From positions 3,020,001 to 3,084,000 of the forward strand of contig NC_017956.1 of assembly GCF_000264455.2 (NCBI RefSeq): a stretch of 64,000 nucleotides of DNA, given 5' to 3'. The position numbers and the translations under genes were made by a program. The DNA is from Tistrella mobilis KA081020-065. GTDB taxonomy: Bacteria > Pseudomonadota > Alphaproteobacteria > Tistrellales > Tistrellaceae. The notes under the pieces were generated by a model. That model had not been told where the DNA came from. It worked only from the letters and a program-made list of their open reading frames with translations, and made no database searches. Positions 26,859 through 35,618 of this stretch are shown here, in pieces. The number at the start of each line of letters is the position of its first letter. Positions within the stretch are counted from its first letter, which is position 1.

Positions 26859-27482
26859 ATGCCGATGCCACTGACTGCCCCGGCCACCACCCTGCTCGCC
26901 CATGCCGGCACCACGCTTCAGCCGGCCGAACCGGCGCGGGCCGCCCTGGTGCTGGTCGCCGTGCAGGAGGAATATCGCAACGGCCGGCTGCCGCTGGTGG
27001 GGGTGGATGCAGCGCTGGATGAAATCTGCCGCCTGCTGCACCGCATGCGCCGGCTGGAGGTGCCGGTGATCCACCTCCGGCACCTCGATCGGCCCGGCGG
27101 CGGGCTGTTCGATCCGGGCGGAACCGGGGCGCTGATCATCCCGGCCGCCGGCCCCCGCGACGGCGAAATCGTGATCGACAAATCCCTGCCCGACGGTTTC
27201 ACCGGCACTGATCTGGCGGCGCGGCTGCGGGCAGAGGGCCGCGACCAACCGGTCTTTGCCGGCTTCATGACCCATCTCTGCATCTCCAGCACCGCCCGCG
27301 CCGCCCTGCATCTGGGCTTTGCGCCAACCGTGGTCGGCCGCGCCTCGGCCACCCGCGACCTGCCGGCCGCGGCGGGTGAGACCGAGCCGGTCCCGGCCGA
27401 AATCCTGCATCGCGCAACGCTCGCGGCCCTCGCCGACCGCTTCGCGGCGGTGGTGCCGGATGCCGGCGCCTGGGGCGGCTGA
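26859..27482 (+). CDS. Isochorismatase-fold cysteine hydrolase lacking the usual Asp
   Basis: A 207-residue alpha/beta protein of the isochorismatase-like family. The lysine (VIDKSLPDGFTGTDL) and the nucleophilic cysteine (GFMTHLCISSTARAAL) of the Asp-Lys-Cys triad are present. At the first beta strand, however, where relatives read LIDxQ, this protein reads LVAVQEEY, so the catalytic Asp position is Ala34 (26958-26960). Relatives hydrolyse amides or vinyl ethers; with Ala34 the activity may be changed or lost. The ATG at 26859 is used. It is likely under control of the divergent LysR regulator. Confidence 0.82.
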   Translation: MPMPLTAPATTLLAHAGTTLQPAEPARAALVLVAVQEEYRNGRLPLVGVDAALDEICRLLHRMRRLEVPVIHLRHLDRPGGGLFDPGGTGALIIPAAGPRDGEIVIDKSLPDGFTGTDLAARLRAEGRDQPVFAGFMTHLCISSTARAALHLGFAPTVVGRASATRDLPAAAGETEPVPAEILHRATLAALADRFAAVVPDAGAWGG

Positions 27483-27585
27483 CCCCGTCGTTCAAAAAAT
27501 CTCCGCAGGCTGTCGATTGCGGCCCGACCGGTTCGTCGTCATGTCAGGGGGCAACGGAGCCTTCATCGACAACGGAGATAAGACG

Positions 27586-28008
27586 ATGCGTGTCATGGTT
27601 CTGGTAAAGGCAACGGCCGACAGCGAAGCGGGCATCATGCCCTCGGTCGATCTGTTCGAGGCGATGGGCCGCTTCAATGAAGAGCTGGTCGCGGCCGGCA
27701 TCATGCTGTCGGGCGACGGCCTGAAGCCTTCCGCCCAGGGCAAGCGCGTGGCATTCGACGGCCCTGCCCGCAGCGTGATCGACGGCCCCTTCGCCGAGAC
27801 CCGCGAGCTGGTCGCCGGCTTCTGGATCTGGGAGGTGAAGGACATGGCCGAGGCGGTCGAATGGGCGAAGCGCTGCCCCAACCCGATGCCCGGCCCCAGC
27901 GAGCTCGAAATCCGGCCCTTCTACGAGATGGCCGATTTCGCCGATGTCCTGACCCCCGAGGTGGCGGCGATCCACGACCGGGTCCGCGATGACCTTGCCG
28001 GACACTGA
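27586..28008 (+). CDS. YCII/DGPF-domain protein
   Basis: A 140-residue small ferredoxin-fold protein of the YCII-related family. MRVMVLVKATADSEAG opens the fold and VIDGPFAETRELVAGFWIWEV holds the DGPF motif that names the group. These proteins are nearly always encoded next to ECF42 sigma factors, and here the sigma gene overlaps its end by 20 nt. Start at 27586, with GGAGAT 6 nt upstream. Biochemical function is not established for the family. Confidence 0.88.
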   Translation: MRVMVLVKATADSEAGIMPSVDLFEAMGRFNEELVAAGIMLSGDGLKPSAQGKRVAFDGPARSVIDGPFAETRELVAGFWIWEVKDMAEAVEWAKRCPNPMPGPSELEIRPFYEMADFADVLTPEVAAIHDRVRDDLAGH

Positions 28009-29269
28009 CCCCGACGCGGCGGTCCGCCGCGCGGTCGAAACCGTGTTCCGGATGGAGCGGGCCCGCCTGATCGGTGGGCTCGCCCGGATGCTGCGCGACA
28101 TCGATCTGGCGGAGGACCTGGCGCAGGAGGCCCTGCTTGCCGCCCTGGCCGACTGGCCGCGCAGCGGTATTCCCGTCCGGCCCGGCGCCTGGCTGATGGC
28201 GACGGCGAAGCGTCGGGCGATCGACCGCTTCCGCCACCGGCGGATGCAGGCGCGCAAGCTCGCCGAACTCGGCCACGCGCCCGAGGATGACGGCGCGGCA
28301 CAGGTGACGGCGGCAGAGGCGGCGATGGATGATGACCTCGGCGACGAAATCCTGGGCCTCATCTTCGCCGCCTGCCACCCGCTGCTGACGGCCGAGGCCC
28401 GGGTGGCGCTGACCCTGCGCCTGATCGGCGGGCTTACCACCGACGAAATCGCCCGCGCCTTTCTGGCGAAAGACGCCACCATCGCCCAGCGGATCCTGCG
28501 GGCGAAGAAGACACTGGGGCGCGCCGGTCTCGCCTGGGAGATCCCCGAGGGCGACGCCCTGAAGCCCCGGCTCGCCTCGGTGCTGGAGGTGATCTATCTG
28601 GTCTTCAACGAGGGCTATGCCGCCACCGCCGGCGACGATCTGATCCGCCCGGCGCTTGCCGACGAAGCCCGACGGCTGGGGCGGATCCTGGCCGCGGCGA
28701 TGCCTGCCGAGGCGGAGATCCACGGGCTGTGCGCGCTGATGGATCTGCAGGCCTCGCGCTTCGCGGCCCGGGTCGGCCCTGACGGCCTGCCGGTGCCCCT
28801 GACCGATCAGAACCGCCGGCTCTGGGACCGGACGCTGATCCGCCAGGGACTGGATGCTCTCCGCCGCACCGAAGCTTCGGGCGGTGCCGACGGCCCCTAT
28901 GCCCTGCAGGCGGCCCTGGCCGCCTGCCATGCCCGCGCGGGCCGGGCGGAAGACACCGACTGGCCGCGGATCGCCGGGCTCTATGACCGGCTGGCCGTGG
29001 TTATGCCCTCGCCGGTGGTAGAGGTGAACCGGGCGGTCGCCCATGGCGTGGCCTTCGGGCCTGCGGCGGGGCTCACCCTGCTGGCACCGCTCGACGGGCT
29101 ACCGGCGCTTGCCGGCTATGCGCCCCTGCAGGCGGCGATCGGCGACATGCTCGCCCGGGCTGGCCAGCCGGGGGAAGCGCAGGCGCGGTTCACCCGCGCC
29201 GCATCCCTTGCCAGCCATCCCAGGGAGCGGGATTTCCTGCTGGCGCGCGCCGCCGCCTGCGTCGTCTGA
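27989..29269 (+). CDS. ECF42-type RNA polymerase sigma factor with C-terminal TPR-like extension
   Basis: A 426-residue extracytoplasmic-function sigma factor. Region 2 spans VFRMERARLIGGLARMLRDIDLAEDLAQEALLAAL and MATAKRRAIDRFR, and region 4 is TLRLIGGLTTDEIARAFLAKDATIAQRILRAKK. After about residue 190 comes a long helical extension (VIYLVFNEGYAATAGDDL, RPALADEARRLGRIL, LQAALAACHARAG) characteristic of ECF42. No anti-sigma gene is visible; in this group the extension or the DGPF partner is thought to control activity. The 20-nt overlap with the YCII gene suggests one transcript. Confidence 0.9.
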   Translation: MTLPDTDPDAAVRRAVETVFRMERARLIGGLARMLRDIDLAEDLAQEALLAALADWPRSGIPVRPGAWLMATAKRRAIDRFRHRRMQARKLAELGHAPEDDGAAQVTAAEAAMDDDLGDEILGLIFAACHPLLTAEARVALTLRLIGGLTTDEIARAFLAKDATIAQRILRAKKTLGRAGLAWEIPEGDALKPRLASVLEVIYLVFNEGYAATAGDDLIRPALADEARRLGRILAAAMPAEAEIHGLCALMDLQASRFAARVGPDGLPVPLTDQNRRLWDRTLIRQGLDALRRTEASGGADGPYALQAALAACHARAGRAEDTDWPRIAGLYDRLAVVMPSPVVEVNRAVAHGVAFGPAAGLTLLAPLDGLPALAGYAPLQAAIGDMLARAGQPGEAQARFTRAASLASHPRERDFLLARAAACVV

Positions 29270-29340
29270 CGATGCGGTTCGCCTTCCGGCCCGCACGGGG
29301 CTAGAATGGGCGCCGAACCCCGCCAGCCGCCGGAGCCCCG

Positions 29341-29919
29341 ATGGCAGAGACCGCCGCCGATACCGCCCCCGAGCGCCGCCGCGCCGCCAGCCGCCGCGCA
29401 GCGCGGCCCGCTGGCCCGCGCAAAGAGGGGGAGGCCGAGCGGATCCGGGCGGAACGCCGGCTGGCGGATCTGGTGCCCGGGCTTCTGGACCGCGATCTCA
29501 GGCGCCGGGGCTTCATGGCCGGGCGCATCGTCACCGACTGGCCGCAGATCATCGGCCGGCCGCTCGACCGGGTGACCATGCCGCTGGAACTGAAATTCCC
29601 GCCCGGGCGCCGCGCCGGCGGCACGCTGATCGTGAAGGTCGCCGGCCCCTTCGCGACCGAGATCCAGATGCTGAGCCATCTGGTGATCGAGCGGGTGAAC
29701 GCCTATTTCGGCTATGGCGCAGTGGAGCGGCTGCGCATCCAGCAGGGGCCGATCCCCGCCCCCCAGACCCGCCCCCATCCAGTGGTCCGGCCGCTGCCGC
29801 CCGCGGAAGAACGCCGGCTGGGCCAGCTGGTCGCCACCGTGCCCGATGCCGATCTGGCCGCGCGGCTGGAACGGCTGGGCCGGGCGGTCTATGACAAGGC
29901 GGCCCGCCGACGTGCCTGA
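29341..29919 (+). CDS. DUF721/DciA-like protein
   Basis: A 192-residue protein whose core (LADLVPGLLDRDLRRRGFMAGRIVTDWPQIIG, then GGTLIVKVAGPFATEIQMLSHLVIERVNAYFGY) fits DUF721. The best-known members, DciA, help load the replicative helicase DnaB in bacteria lacking DnaC. A basic alanine/arginine-rich N-terminus precedes the domain. It lies 179 nt upstream of the dsbA-like gene and the smc gene, an order often seen in alphaproteobacteria. Whether this copy acts as a loader is inference. Confidence 0.8.
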   Translation: MAETAADTAPERRRAASRRAARPAGPRKEGEAERIRAERRLADLVPGLLDRDLRRRGFMAGRIVTDWPQIIGRPLDRVTMPLELKFPPGRRAGGTLIVKVAGPFATEIQMLSHLVIERVNAYFGYGAVERLRIQQGPIPAPQTRPHPVVRPLPPAEERRLGQLVATVPDADLAARLERLGRAVYDKAARRRA

Positions 29920-30098
29920 TGCGGTTGCGCCCTGTGGGGTTCCGCACCGTCATGCACCGGCTGCGGCCCGCCGCCGCAGGATCGAGACTGGTTTGCAGCG
30001 CCGTCCCGCACTAAACTCCGGTCGCGCGGCGGGTCTCGCCGCCGACGCATCAGCGATTTCCACCCGTATTTCCAGTTGTTAGGGAGCTTCGTCGTCCG

Positions 30099-30797
30099 GT
30101 GCGCAATCTGACCTATGGCCTGATCGGCATCGCCGCCGTCGCCGTCGTCGGCCTCGGTGCCTGGCAGTTCGCCCTGAAGGACGAAGCCCCGACACCGACA
30201 GCGGCGCCGGCCGCCCAGCACGGCCAGGCCAGCCAGAGCCCCGCCACGGGCGGCAATGCCGCAGCCCAGCTCGCCCAGGCGATGCCCGGCGATCATGTGA
30301 TCGGCGACCCGGCGGCGCCGGTCACGATCATCGAGTATTCCTCGCTGACCTGCCCGCATTGCGCCGCCTTCCATGCCGGCACCCTGCCCGAGCTGAAGAC
30401 CCGCTATATCGACACCGGCAAGGCCAAGCTGGTTCTGCGCCACTTCCCGCTGAACGAGCCGGCGCTGGTCGCGGCCAAGCTGGCGGAATGCGTGCAGCCC
30501 GAACGCTATGCCGGTTTCGTCGACGTGCTGTTCCGCTCGCAGGCCGAATGGGCCGTGATGCAGGATCCGACCGAGGGGCTGAAGCGTTATGGCCGCCTTG
30601 CCGGCCTCAGCGATGATCAGATGCAGGCCTGCCTGACCGACGGTGCCATCGAGGAGAAGATCCTGAACCAGCGCCTTGAAGGCTCGCGGGTCTTCGAGAT
30701 CAACAGCACGCCGACCTTCATCGTCAATGGCGAGAAGGTGGTGGGCGACCAGCCGATCGATGCCTTCGCCAAGGTGATCGACGACAAACTGCCGTAA
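30099..30797 (+). CDS. DsbA-family thiol:disulfide oxidoreductase, membrane-anchored
   Basis: A 232-residue periplasmic oxidoreductase. An N-terminal membrane segment (LIGIAAVAVVGLGAWQFAL) lacks a clear cleavage site and probably stays as an anchor. A low-complexity Ala/Gln linker follows, then the thioredoxin-like DsbA domain with active site CPHC (SSLTCPHCAAFH), a helical insertion and the cis-proline region STPTFIVNGEKVVG. It forms or isomerises disulfides in exported proteins. Start is GTG at 30099 behind AGGGAG. It ends 27 nt before smc. Confidence 0.9.
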   Translation: MRNLTYGLIGIAAVAVVGLGAWQFALKDEAPTPTAAPAAQHGQASQSPATGGNAAAQLAQAMPGDHVIGDPAAPVTIIEYSSLTCPHCAAFHAGTLPELKTRYIDTGKAKLVLRHFPLNEPALVAAKLAECVQPERYAGFVDVLFRSQAEWAVMQDPTEGLKRYGRLAGLSDDQMQACLTDGAIEEKILNQRLEGSRVFEINSTPTFIVNGEKVVGDQPIDAFAKVIDDKLP

Positions 30798-30824
30798 ACC
30801 GGCAGACCACCGCGCTTCGCGCCG

Positions 30825-33800
30825 ATGCAATTCGTCCGGCTGGTCCTGAGCGGGTTCAAATCCTTCGCCGATCCGACCACGGTCGAGATCGCGCCGGGGA
30901 TGACCGGCGTGGTGGGTCCGAACGGCTGCGGCAAATCCAACCTCACCGAAGCGCTGCGCTGGGTGATGGGCGAGGCGTCCGCCCGCACCCTGCGCGGCAC
31001 CGAGATGGACGACGTGATCTTCGCCGGGGCCGAAGGCCGTGGCCGGCGCAACCTCGCCGAAGTCACCCTCGTCCTCGACAACGACGACGGCCGGGCGCCG
31101 CCGCCCTGGACCGAAGCCGAGACCATCGAGGTCCGCCGCCGGATCGAACGCGGCCAGGGCACGCAATACCGGGTGAACGGCCGCCCGGCCCGCGCCCGCG
31201 ACGTCCAGATCCTGTTCGCCGATGCGGCCAGCGGGGCCCGGTCCACCGCCATCGTCGGCCAGGGGCAGATCGGTCAGATCATCTCGGCCCGCGCCTCTGA
31301 CCGCCGTGCGATCCTGGAAGAGGCGGCCGGTATCGGCGGGCTGCATGCCCGCCGCCGCGAGGCCGAACAGCGGCTCGGCGCCGCCGAGGCCAATCTCACC
31401 CGGCTCGACGACATCATCGCTACCCTGGCCGAGCGGGTGACGGCGCTGCGCCAGCAGGCGCGCGAAGCCCGGCGTTACGGCCGGCTGTCGCAGCGCCTGC
31501 GCCTGGCCCAGGCCGAGTTGATGCTGGCCCGGCGGATCGCCCTGGTGGAACGCCGGGCACGCGCCGCCGAGCGCGAGGCCATGGCCGAGGCCGGGCTTGC
31601 CCAGGCCACCGCCACAGCCGAGCGCGCCGCCCGCGCCTCTGCCGCGGCCGGTGCTGCGGCGGAGGCCGCCCGCGCCGCACTCGACGCCCCCAGAACCGCC
31701 CGCGATCTCGCCCAGGCCGATGGCGCCCGGATCGCCGCCGAGCGCGCCCGGATCGACACGCTGGCCCAGGAACTGGCCCGCGCCCGCCTTGCCCTGGACG
31801 AGGACCGCGAGGCCGCCACGCGCGAGGCCGGGCTGGCGGAGGCGGAAGCCGGCCGGCTTGCCGCCGAGGCGGAGACGCTGCAGGCCGAAGCCGGCCGGGC
31901 GGCCGAGGCGGCCGCCGCCGACGACGCCGCCGCCGCAGAAGCCGAGGCCGCCCTGGCCCGCGCCGAGGCCGGACACGCAGAGGCCCAGGCCGCGCGCAGT
32001 GCCGCCGAAGCGGCCGCCGCCGCCGCGGCACGCGACCTTGCGGCCCTGGCCCGCGACCGCGACCGGTTGCAGGAAGCGGCCCGCCTGGCCGCCCGCGAGC
32101 TGGAGGATCTGCGCCGCCGGCTGGACGACCGCCGCCGACTGGACGAGGCCGAAACCCGCCTGGGCCGGATGGAGGCCGAAGCCGCCCGCGCCGCAGCGGC
32201 GCGCGATGCGGCCGAGGCGGCGCTTGCCGCGGCCGACACGGCGCTCGGCGCCGCCGAAGCCGCCCGCGACCCGGCGGTTTCCGCCGCAGCCGAGGCCGGC
32301 CAGGTGCTGGGCGCCCGCAAACGCGCCCTGGACGAGGCCCGCGCCGCGGCAGAGGCCGCCCGGCGCCGCGCGCGGGAGATCGAGGCCCGGCTGACGGCCG
32401 CGACCGCCCGGCGCGACCAGGCGCAGGCCGCCCTGACGGCCCTGCCCGACCCGGCCGGACGTGCCGCCGCCGCGGCGGAAGCCGGACAACGCGCAGCCAG
32501 GGCGGCAGAGGCGCAAACCGCGGCCGACGCCGCCGAAGCGGAAGCCGAGGCCGGATTTGCCGCGGCCGAAACCCGGCTGCGCGAGGCCCGCCGCCTGCGG
32601 GCAGAGGCCGAGGCGACCCGCGCGGCGCTCGGCGCCGAGGCCGCCTCTCTCGACCGGCTGATCGCGGCCGAAGCCGCGGGTGGACCAGGGGAAAGACCCG
32701 TCTCGGCAAGCCTGACGCTCGACGACACCCATGCCGCCGCCCTGGCCGCGGCACTCGGCGACGGGCTCGGCGCCGGGCTGGATGCGGCGGCGCGGCGCCA
32801 TTGGGTGGCGGGCAGCACGCCGCCCGCCATGCCCCCGGCGATCATCGATGCCGGCGCCCGGCCGCTGCTGGAGCTGGTGCGGGGGCCCGAGGTGCTGACG
32901 CCCGCCCTCGCCGCCTGCTGGCTGGTGGCGGATGCCGCGACCGCGCAGAGGCTCGCGCCCCTGCTGCCCGCCGGGGCGGCGCTGGTGACGCCCGATGGCG
33001 GGCTGTGGCGCTGGGACGGCTATCGCCGCCGGGGCGGGGCGGCCGAGGATGCCGGCACCGCCGATCTGCGCCGCCGGGCGCGCCGCCGGCAGCTGGAGAC
33101 CGAGATCGCCGCGGCCGATGCGGCACAGGCGGCGGCCGCAACCGCCGGCGACGCCGCAGCCGCGGACCAGACGGCCGCACTCGCCCGGCGCGATGCCGCG
33201 CGCAAGGCGGCGGCCGAGGCACGGCGTCAGGCAATGGCGGCCGCCGATGCCGCCGCCCGGGCCGACAGCGCCGCCCGGGATGCCGCGGCCCGCATGGCGC
33301 TTGCCCGCGAGACGCTCGCCGCCGCCGAAGAGCACCTGGCGGATGCGGCCGCCGCGGCCCGCAGCCTCGCCGACGCGGTCGATCCGGAAGCCGCCATCGA
33401 TCCGGCGCGGGCCGCGGTTGAACAGGCCACGGCCGAAGAGGCCCGCGCCCGGGCGGCCCTGGCCGCGGCCGACCGGGCCTTGGCCGAGGCCCGCCGGGGC
33501 CGCGCCGAGGCCGACCAGGCCCTGCGTGCGGCGGATGGCCGGCTGCGCCAGCTCGACCGCCAGACCGCCGAGGCGCGCGGCCAGCTCGACCGGGTGGAGG
33601 CTGAACGCAAGGCCCTGGCGCGGCGTCTGGAACAGGCCGAAGCCGCCGCCGCCCGCGCCGATGAAGAGGCCCGGACGGCCGTTGCCCGCCATGACGCGCT
33701 TGCCGACCGCCTCGCCGCCGATCCGGCGGTGGACGAGGCCCGTGCCGCCGTGACCCGCGCCGAGGCCGCGCTGGCGCCGCTCCGCGCGGCCCGTGACGAG

Positions 33801-35081
33801 ATCGCCCGCCGCCGGGCGGGCCATGCGGCGGAGATTCAGGCGCTCGCGCGCCGGCGCGAGGGGCTTTCTGCCGATAGGGCGCGGGCGGCGGAGCGCGCGC
33901 GGGCCGCCCTGGACCGCCGTGCGGCCCTGGACCGGCGCGCCGCCGAGATCGACCGGCGCGCGCAGGAGATTGCCGGGCAGCCCGAGGCGCTGGAGGCGGC
34001 GGCCCGCGCCGCCGAAGCCGCGCTTGCCGAGGCCACGGCCCGGCTGGAGGCCGCGACCGAAACCCTGCGTCAGGCCGAAGCTGCACGGGCCGCCGCCGCC
34101 GCCGAGGAACGCGCCGCCGAACAGAAGCTCGCCGAGGCGCGCGAGGCCGGCACCCGGGCCGGCGGCCAGCGCGACCAGGTCCGCGAGGCCTGGAACGCCT
34201 TCGTCGCCGATCTGCGCGAACGGCTCAATCTGGGCCCCGATGCGCTGGAGGATGCGGTGCGCGCCGAGCGCCGCGCCATAGGCGAGGCCGGCGAGGACGA
34301 AGATGATGGCGGGTCCGACGACGGAGAGCCAGAACTGCCGCTCGCGCCGCCGCCCCCCGTGGCGGAGACGGGGCCGCGCTTCGTGGCGCCGGTGCTGCCA
34401 TCGGCCGAAGAACCGGTGCTTGTCCGCCGGGTGGCCGATCTCACCCGCAGGCGCGAGGCGCTGGGCGCCGTCAACCTTCGGGCGGCCGAGGAATATGCCG
34501 CGGCCAGGGCCGCCCATGATGCGACGCTCGCCGAGCGCGAGGATGTCCAGGGCGCCATCGACCGGCTGCGCCGGGCGATCGCCGACATCAACCGCGACGG
34601 CCGCGCCCGGCTGCTTGCCGCCTTCGAAGAGGTGGATGCCGCCTTCGGCCGCCTGTTCGAACGGCTCTATGGCGGCGGCCGTGCCCGGCTGGAGCTGGTG
34701 GAGAAGGATGATCCGCTGGATGCCGGGCTCGAAATCCTGGCGAGCCCGCCGGGCAAGAAGCTTCAGTCTCTGGGCCTGCTCTCGGGCGGCGAGCAGGCGC
34801 TGACCGCGCTGGCCCTGCTCTTCGCCGTCTTCCTGTCCAACCCGGCACCGATCTGCGTGCTGGACGAGGTCGACGCGCCGCTGGACGACGCCAATGTCGA
34901 CCGCTTCCTGTCGCTGGTAGAAGAAATCGCCGCCGCCGGCCGCACCCGCTTCCTGGTCGTCACCCACCATCGCATGACCATGGCCCGGATGGACCGGCTC
35001 TACGGCGTCACCATGGTCGACCGCGGCGTCAGCCGCCTGGTCTCGGTGGATCTGACCGAAGCGGAACGGATGGTGGATTGA
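30825..35081 (+). CDS. smc: Chromosome segregation protein SMC (unusually long)
   Basis: This 1418-residue SMC ATPase organises and separates chromosomes as a V-shaped dimer. The N-head has Walker A GPNGCGKSN at 31-39. Alanine-rich coiled coil runs to about residue 620 and the hinge spans about 624-732. A second coil follows, then the C-head with LLSGGEQALTALAL (about 1318) and Walker B ICVLDEVDAPLDD (about 1343). Most bacterial SMCs have 1150-1200 residues, so the arms are enlarged. An acidic/proline-rich stretch at about 1153-1196 (GEDEDDGGSDDGEPELPLAPPPP) interrupts the coil just before ALGAVNLRAAEEY. ScpA and ScpB are not in the window. Confidence 0.95.
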   Translation: MQFVRLVLSGFKSFADPTTVEIAPGMTGVVGPNGCGKSNLTEALRWVMGEASARTLRGTEMDDVIFAGAEGRGRRNLAEVTLVLDNDDGRAPPPWTEAETIEVRRRIERGQGTQYRVNGRPARARDVQILFADAASGARSTAIVGQGQIGQIISARASDRRAILEEAAGIGGLHARRREAEQRLGAAEANLTRLDDIIATLAERVTALRQQAREARRYGRLSQRLRLAQAELMLARRIALVERRARAAEREAMAEAGLAQATATAERAARASAAAGAAAEAARAALDAPRTARDLAQADGARIAAERARIDTLAQELARARLALDEDREAATREAGLAEAEAGRLAAEAETLQAEAGRAAEAAAADDAAAAEAEAALARAEAGHAEAQAARSAAEAAAAAAARDLAALARDRDRLQEAARLAARELEDLRRRLDDRRRLDEAETRLGRMEAEAARAAAARDAAEAALAAADTALGAAEAARDPAVSAAAEAGQVLGARKRALDEARAAAEAARRRAREIEARLTAATARRDQAQAALTALPDPAGRAAAAAEAGQRAARAAEAQTAADAAEAEAEAGFAAAETRLREARRLRAEAEATRAALGAEAASLDRLIAAEAAGGPGERPVSASLTLDDTHAAALAAALGDGLGAGLDAAARRHWVAGSTPPAMPPAIIDAGARPLLELVRGPEVLTPALAACWLVADAATAQRLAPLLPAGAALVTPDGGLWRWDGYRRRGGAAEDAGTADLRRRARRRQLETEIAAADAAQAAAATAGDAAAADQTAALARRDAARKAAAEARRQAMAAADAAARADSAARDAAARMALARETLAAAEEHLADAAAAARSLADAVDPEAAIDPARAAVEQATAEEARARAALAAADRALAEARRGRAEADQALRAADGRLRQLDRQTAEARGQLDRVEAERKALARRLEQAEAAAARADEEARTAVARHDALADRLAADPAVDEARAAVTRAEAALAPLRAARDEIARRRAGHAAEIQALARRREGLSADRARAAERARAALDRRAALDRRAAEIDRRAQEIAGQPEALEAAARAAEAALAEATARLEAATETLRQAEAARAAAAAEERAAEQKLAEAREAGTRAGGQRDQVREAWNAFVADLRERLNLGPDALEDAVRAERRAIGEAGEDEDDGGSDDGEPELPLAPPPPVAETGPRFVAPVLPSAEEPVLVRRVADLTRRREALGAVNLRAAEEYAAARAAHDATLAEREDVQGAIDRLRRAIADINRDGRARLLAAFEEVDAAFGRLFERLYGGGRARLELVEKDDPLDAGLEILASPPGKKLQSLGLLSGGEQALTALALLFAVFLSNPAPICVLDEVDAPLDDANVDRFLSLVEEIAAAGRTRFLVVTHHRMTMARMDRLYGVTMVDRGVSRLVSVDLTEAERMVD

Positions 35082-35131
35082 GCGGGGTCAGCCGACCCGA
35101 AGGCTGGGGATCGGCTGATCTCACCTTGTCG

Positions 35132-35485
35132 TCAAGGCTGCTTCCGCGCATGTCCAGGCTCGCGCAGAACCTCCGCCGCGCGTGCCAGGACCCTTTCGCG
35201 AACAGCAGGGTGCAGAGTCCGATAGCGGGAACCGTCGGCGCGGTCGACTACCACAAACGCTCCGTGGATGCGCCGGAGTTCGGAGAACTGCCGCCGTGCC
35301 GCCGTCGTCTTCACCAGAGACGCACGAGCGGCCGCGACCGCACATGCCATGACATCAGCCCGCAAGCTGCGTCGGAATGCGCCATCGAACCCGCGGACCA
35401 GCACGAAGAGTGACTGGAACGGCTGCTTTCCACCGCCGCTTGTCGGGCTGACACCGCCGAAGATCCGCCTGAACCAGAGAGCCAT
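35132..35485 (-). CDS. Hypothetical protein (117 aa)
   Basis: The proposed start ATG at 35485 follows AGGGGA at 7-nt spacing; the open frame runs on upstream to 35629 but without an SD. The product is basic and contains LFVLVRGFDGAFRRSLRADVMACAVAAARASLVK and GAFVVVDRADGSRYRTLHPAVRERVLARAAEVL. I recognise no family. It is convergent with smc (50-nt gap) and lies 133 nt downstream of the cobO stop on the same strand. Confidence 0.5.
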   Translation of the reverse strand: MALWFRRIFGGVSPTSGGGKQPFQSLFVLVRGFDGAFRRSLRADVMACAVAAARASLVKTTAARRQFSELRRIHGAFVVVDRADGSRYRTLHPAVRERVLARAAEVLREPGHARKQP

Positions 35486-35618
35486 GGAACATCCCCTGCG
35501 ACGAAAGGCCAGCGGCCGGCCAGCCTCTGACCAGAACATTTCGTGATCAGACGCCACCCGCGTCAAGGGAAAGAGACGGCATTCATGACGTTTACAACGG
35601 TTGATCCCGGCCGCAGCC

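Noticed and set aside
29889-34970. Very long minus-strand open frame (about 1690 codons) antisense to smc
   Set aside because: It mirrors smc codon positions, is low-complexity Gly/Ala/Arg-rich, has no domain and no ribosome-binding site. High GC removes stop codons from the opposite strand.
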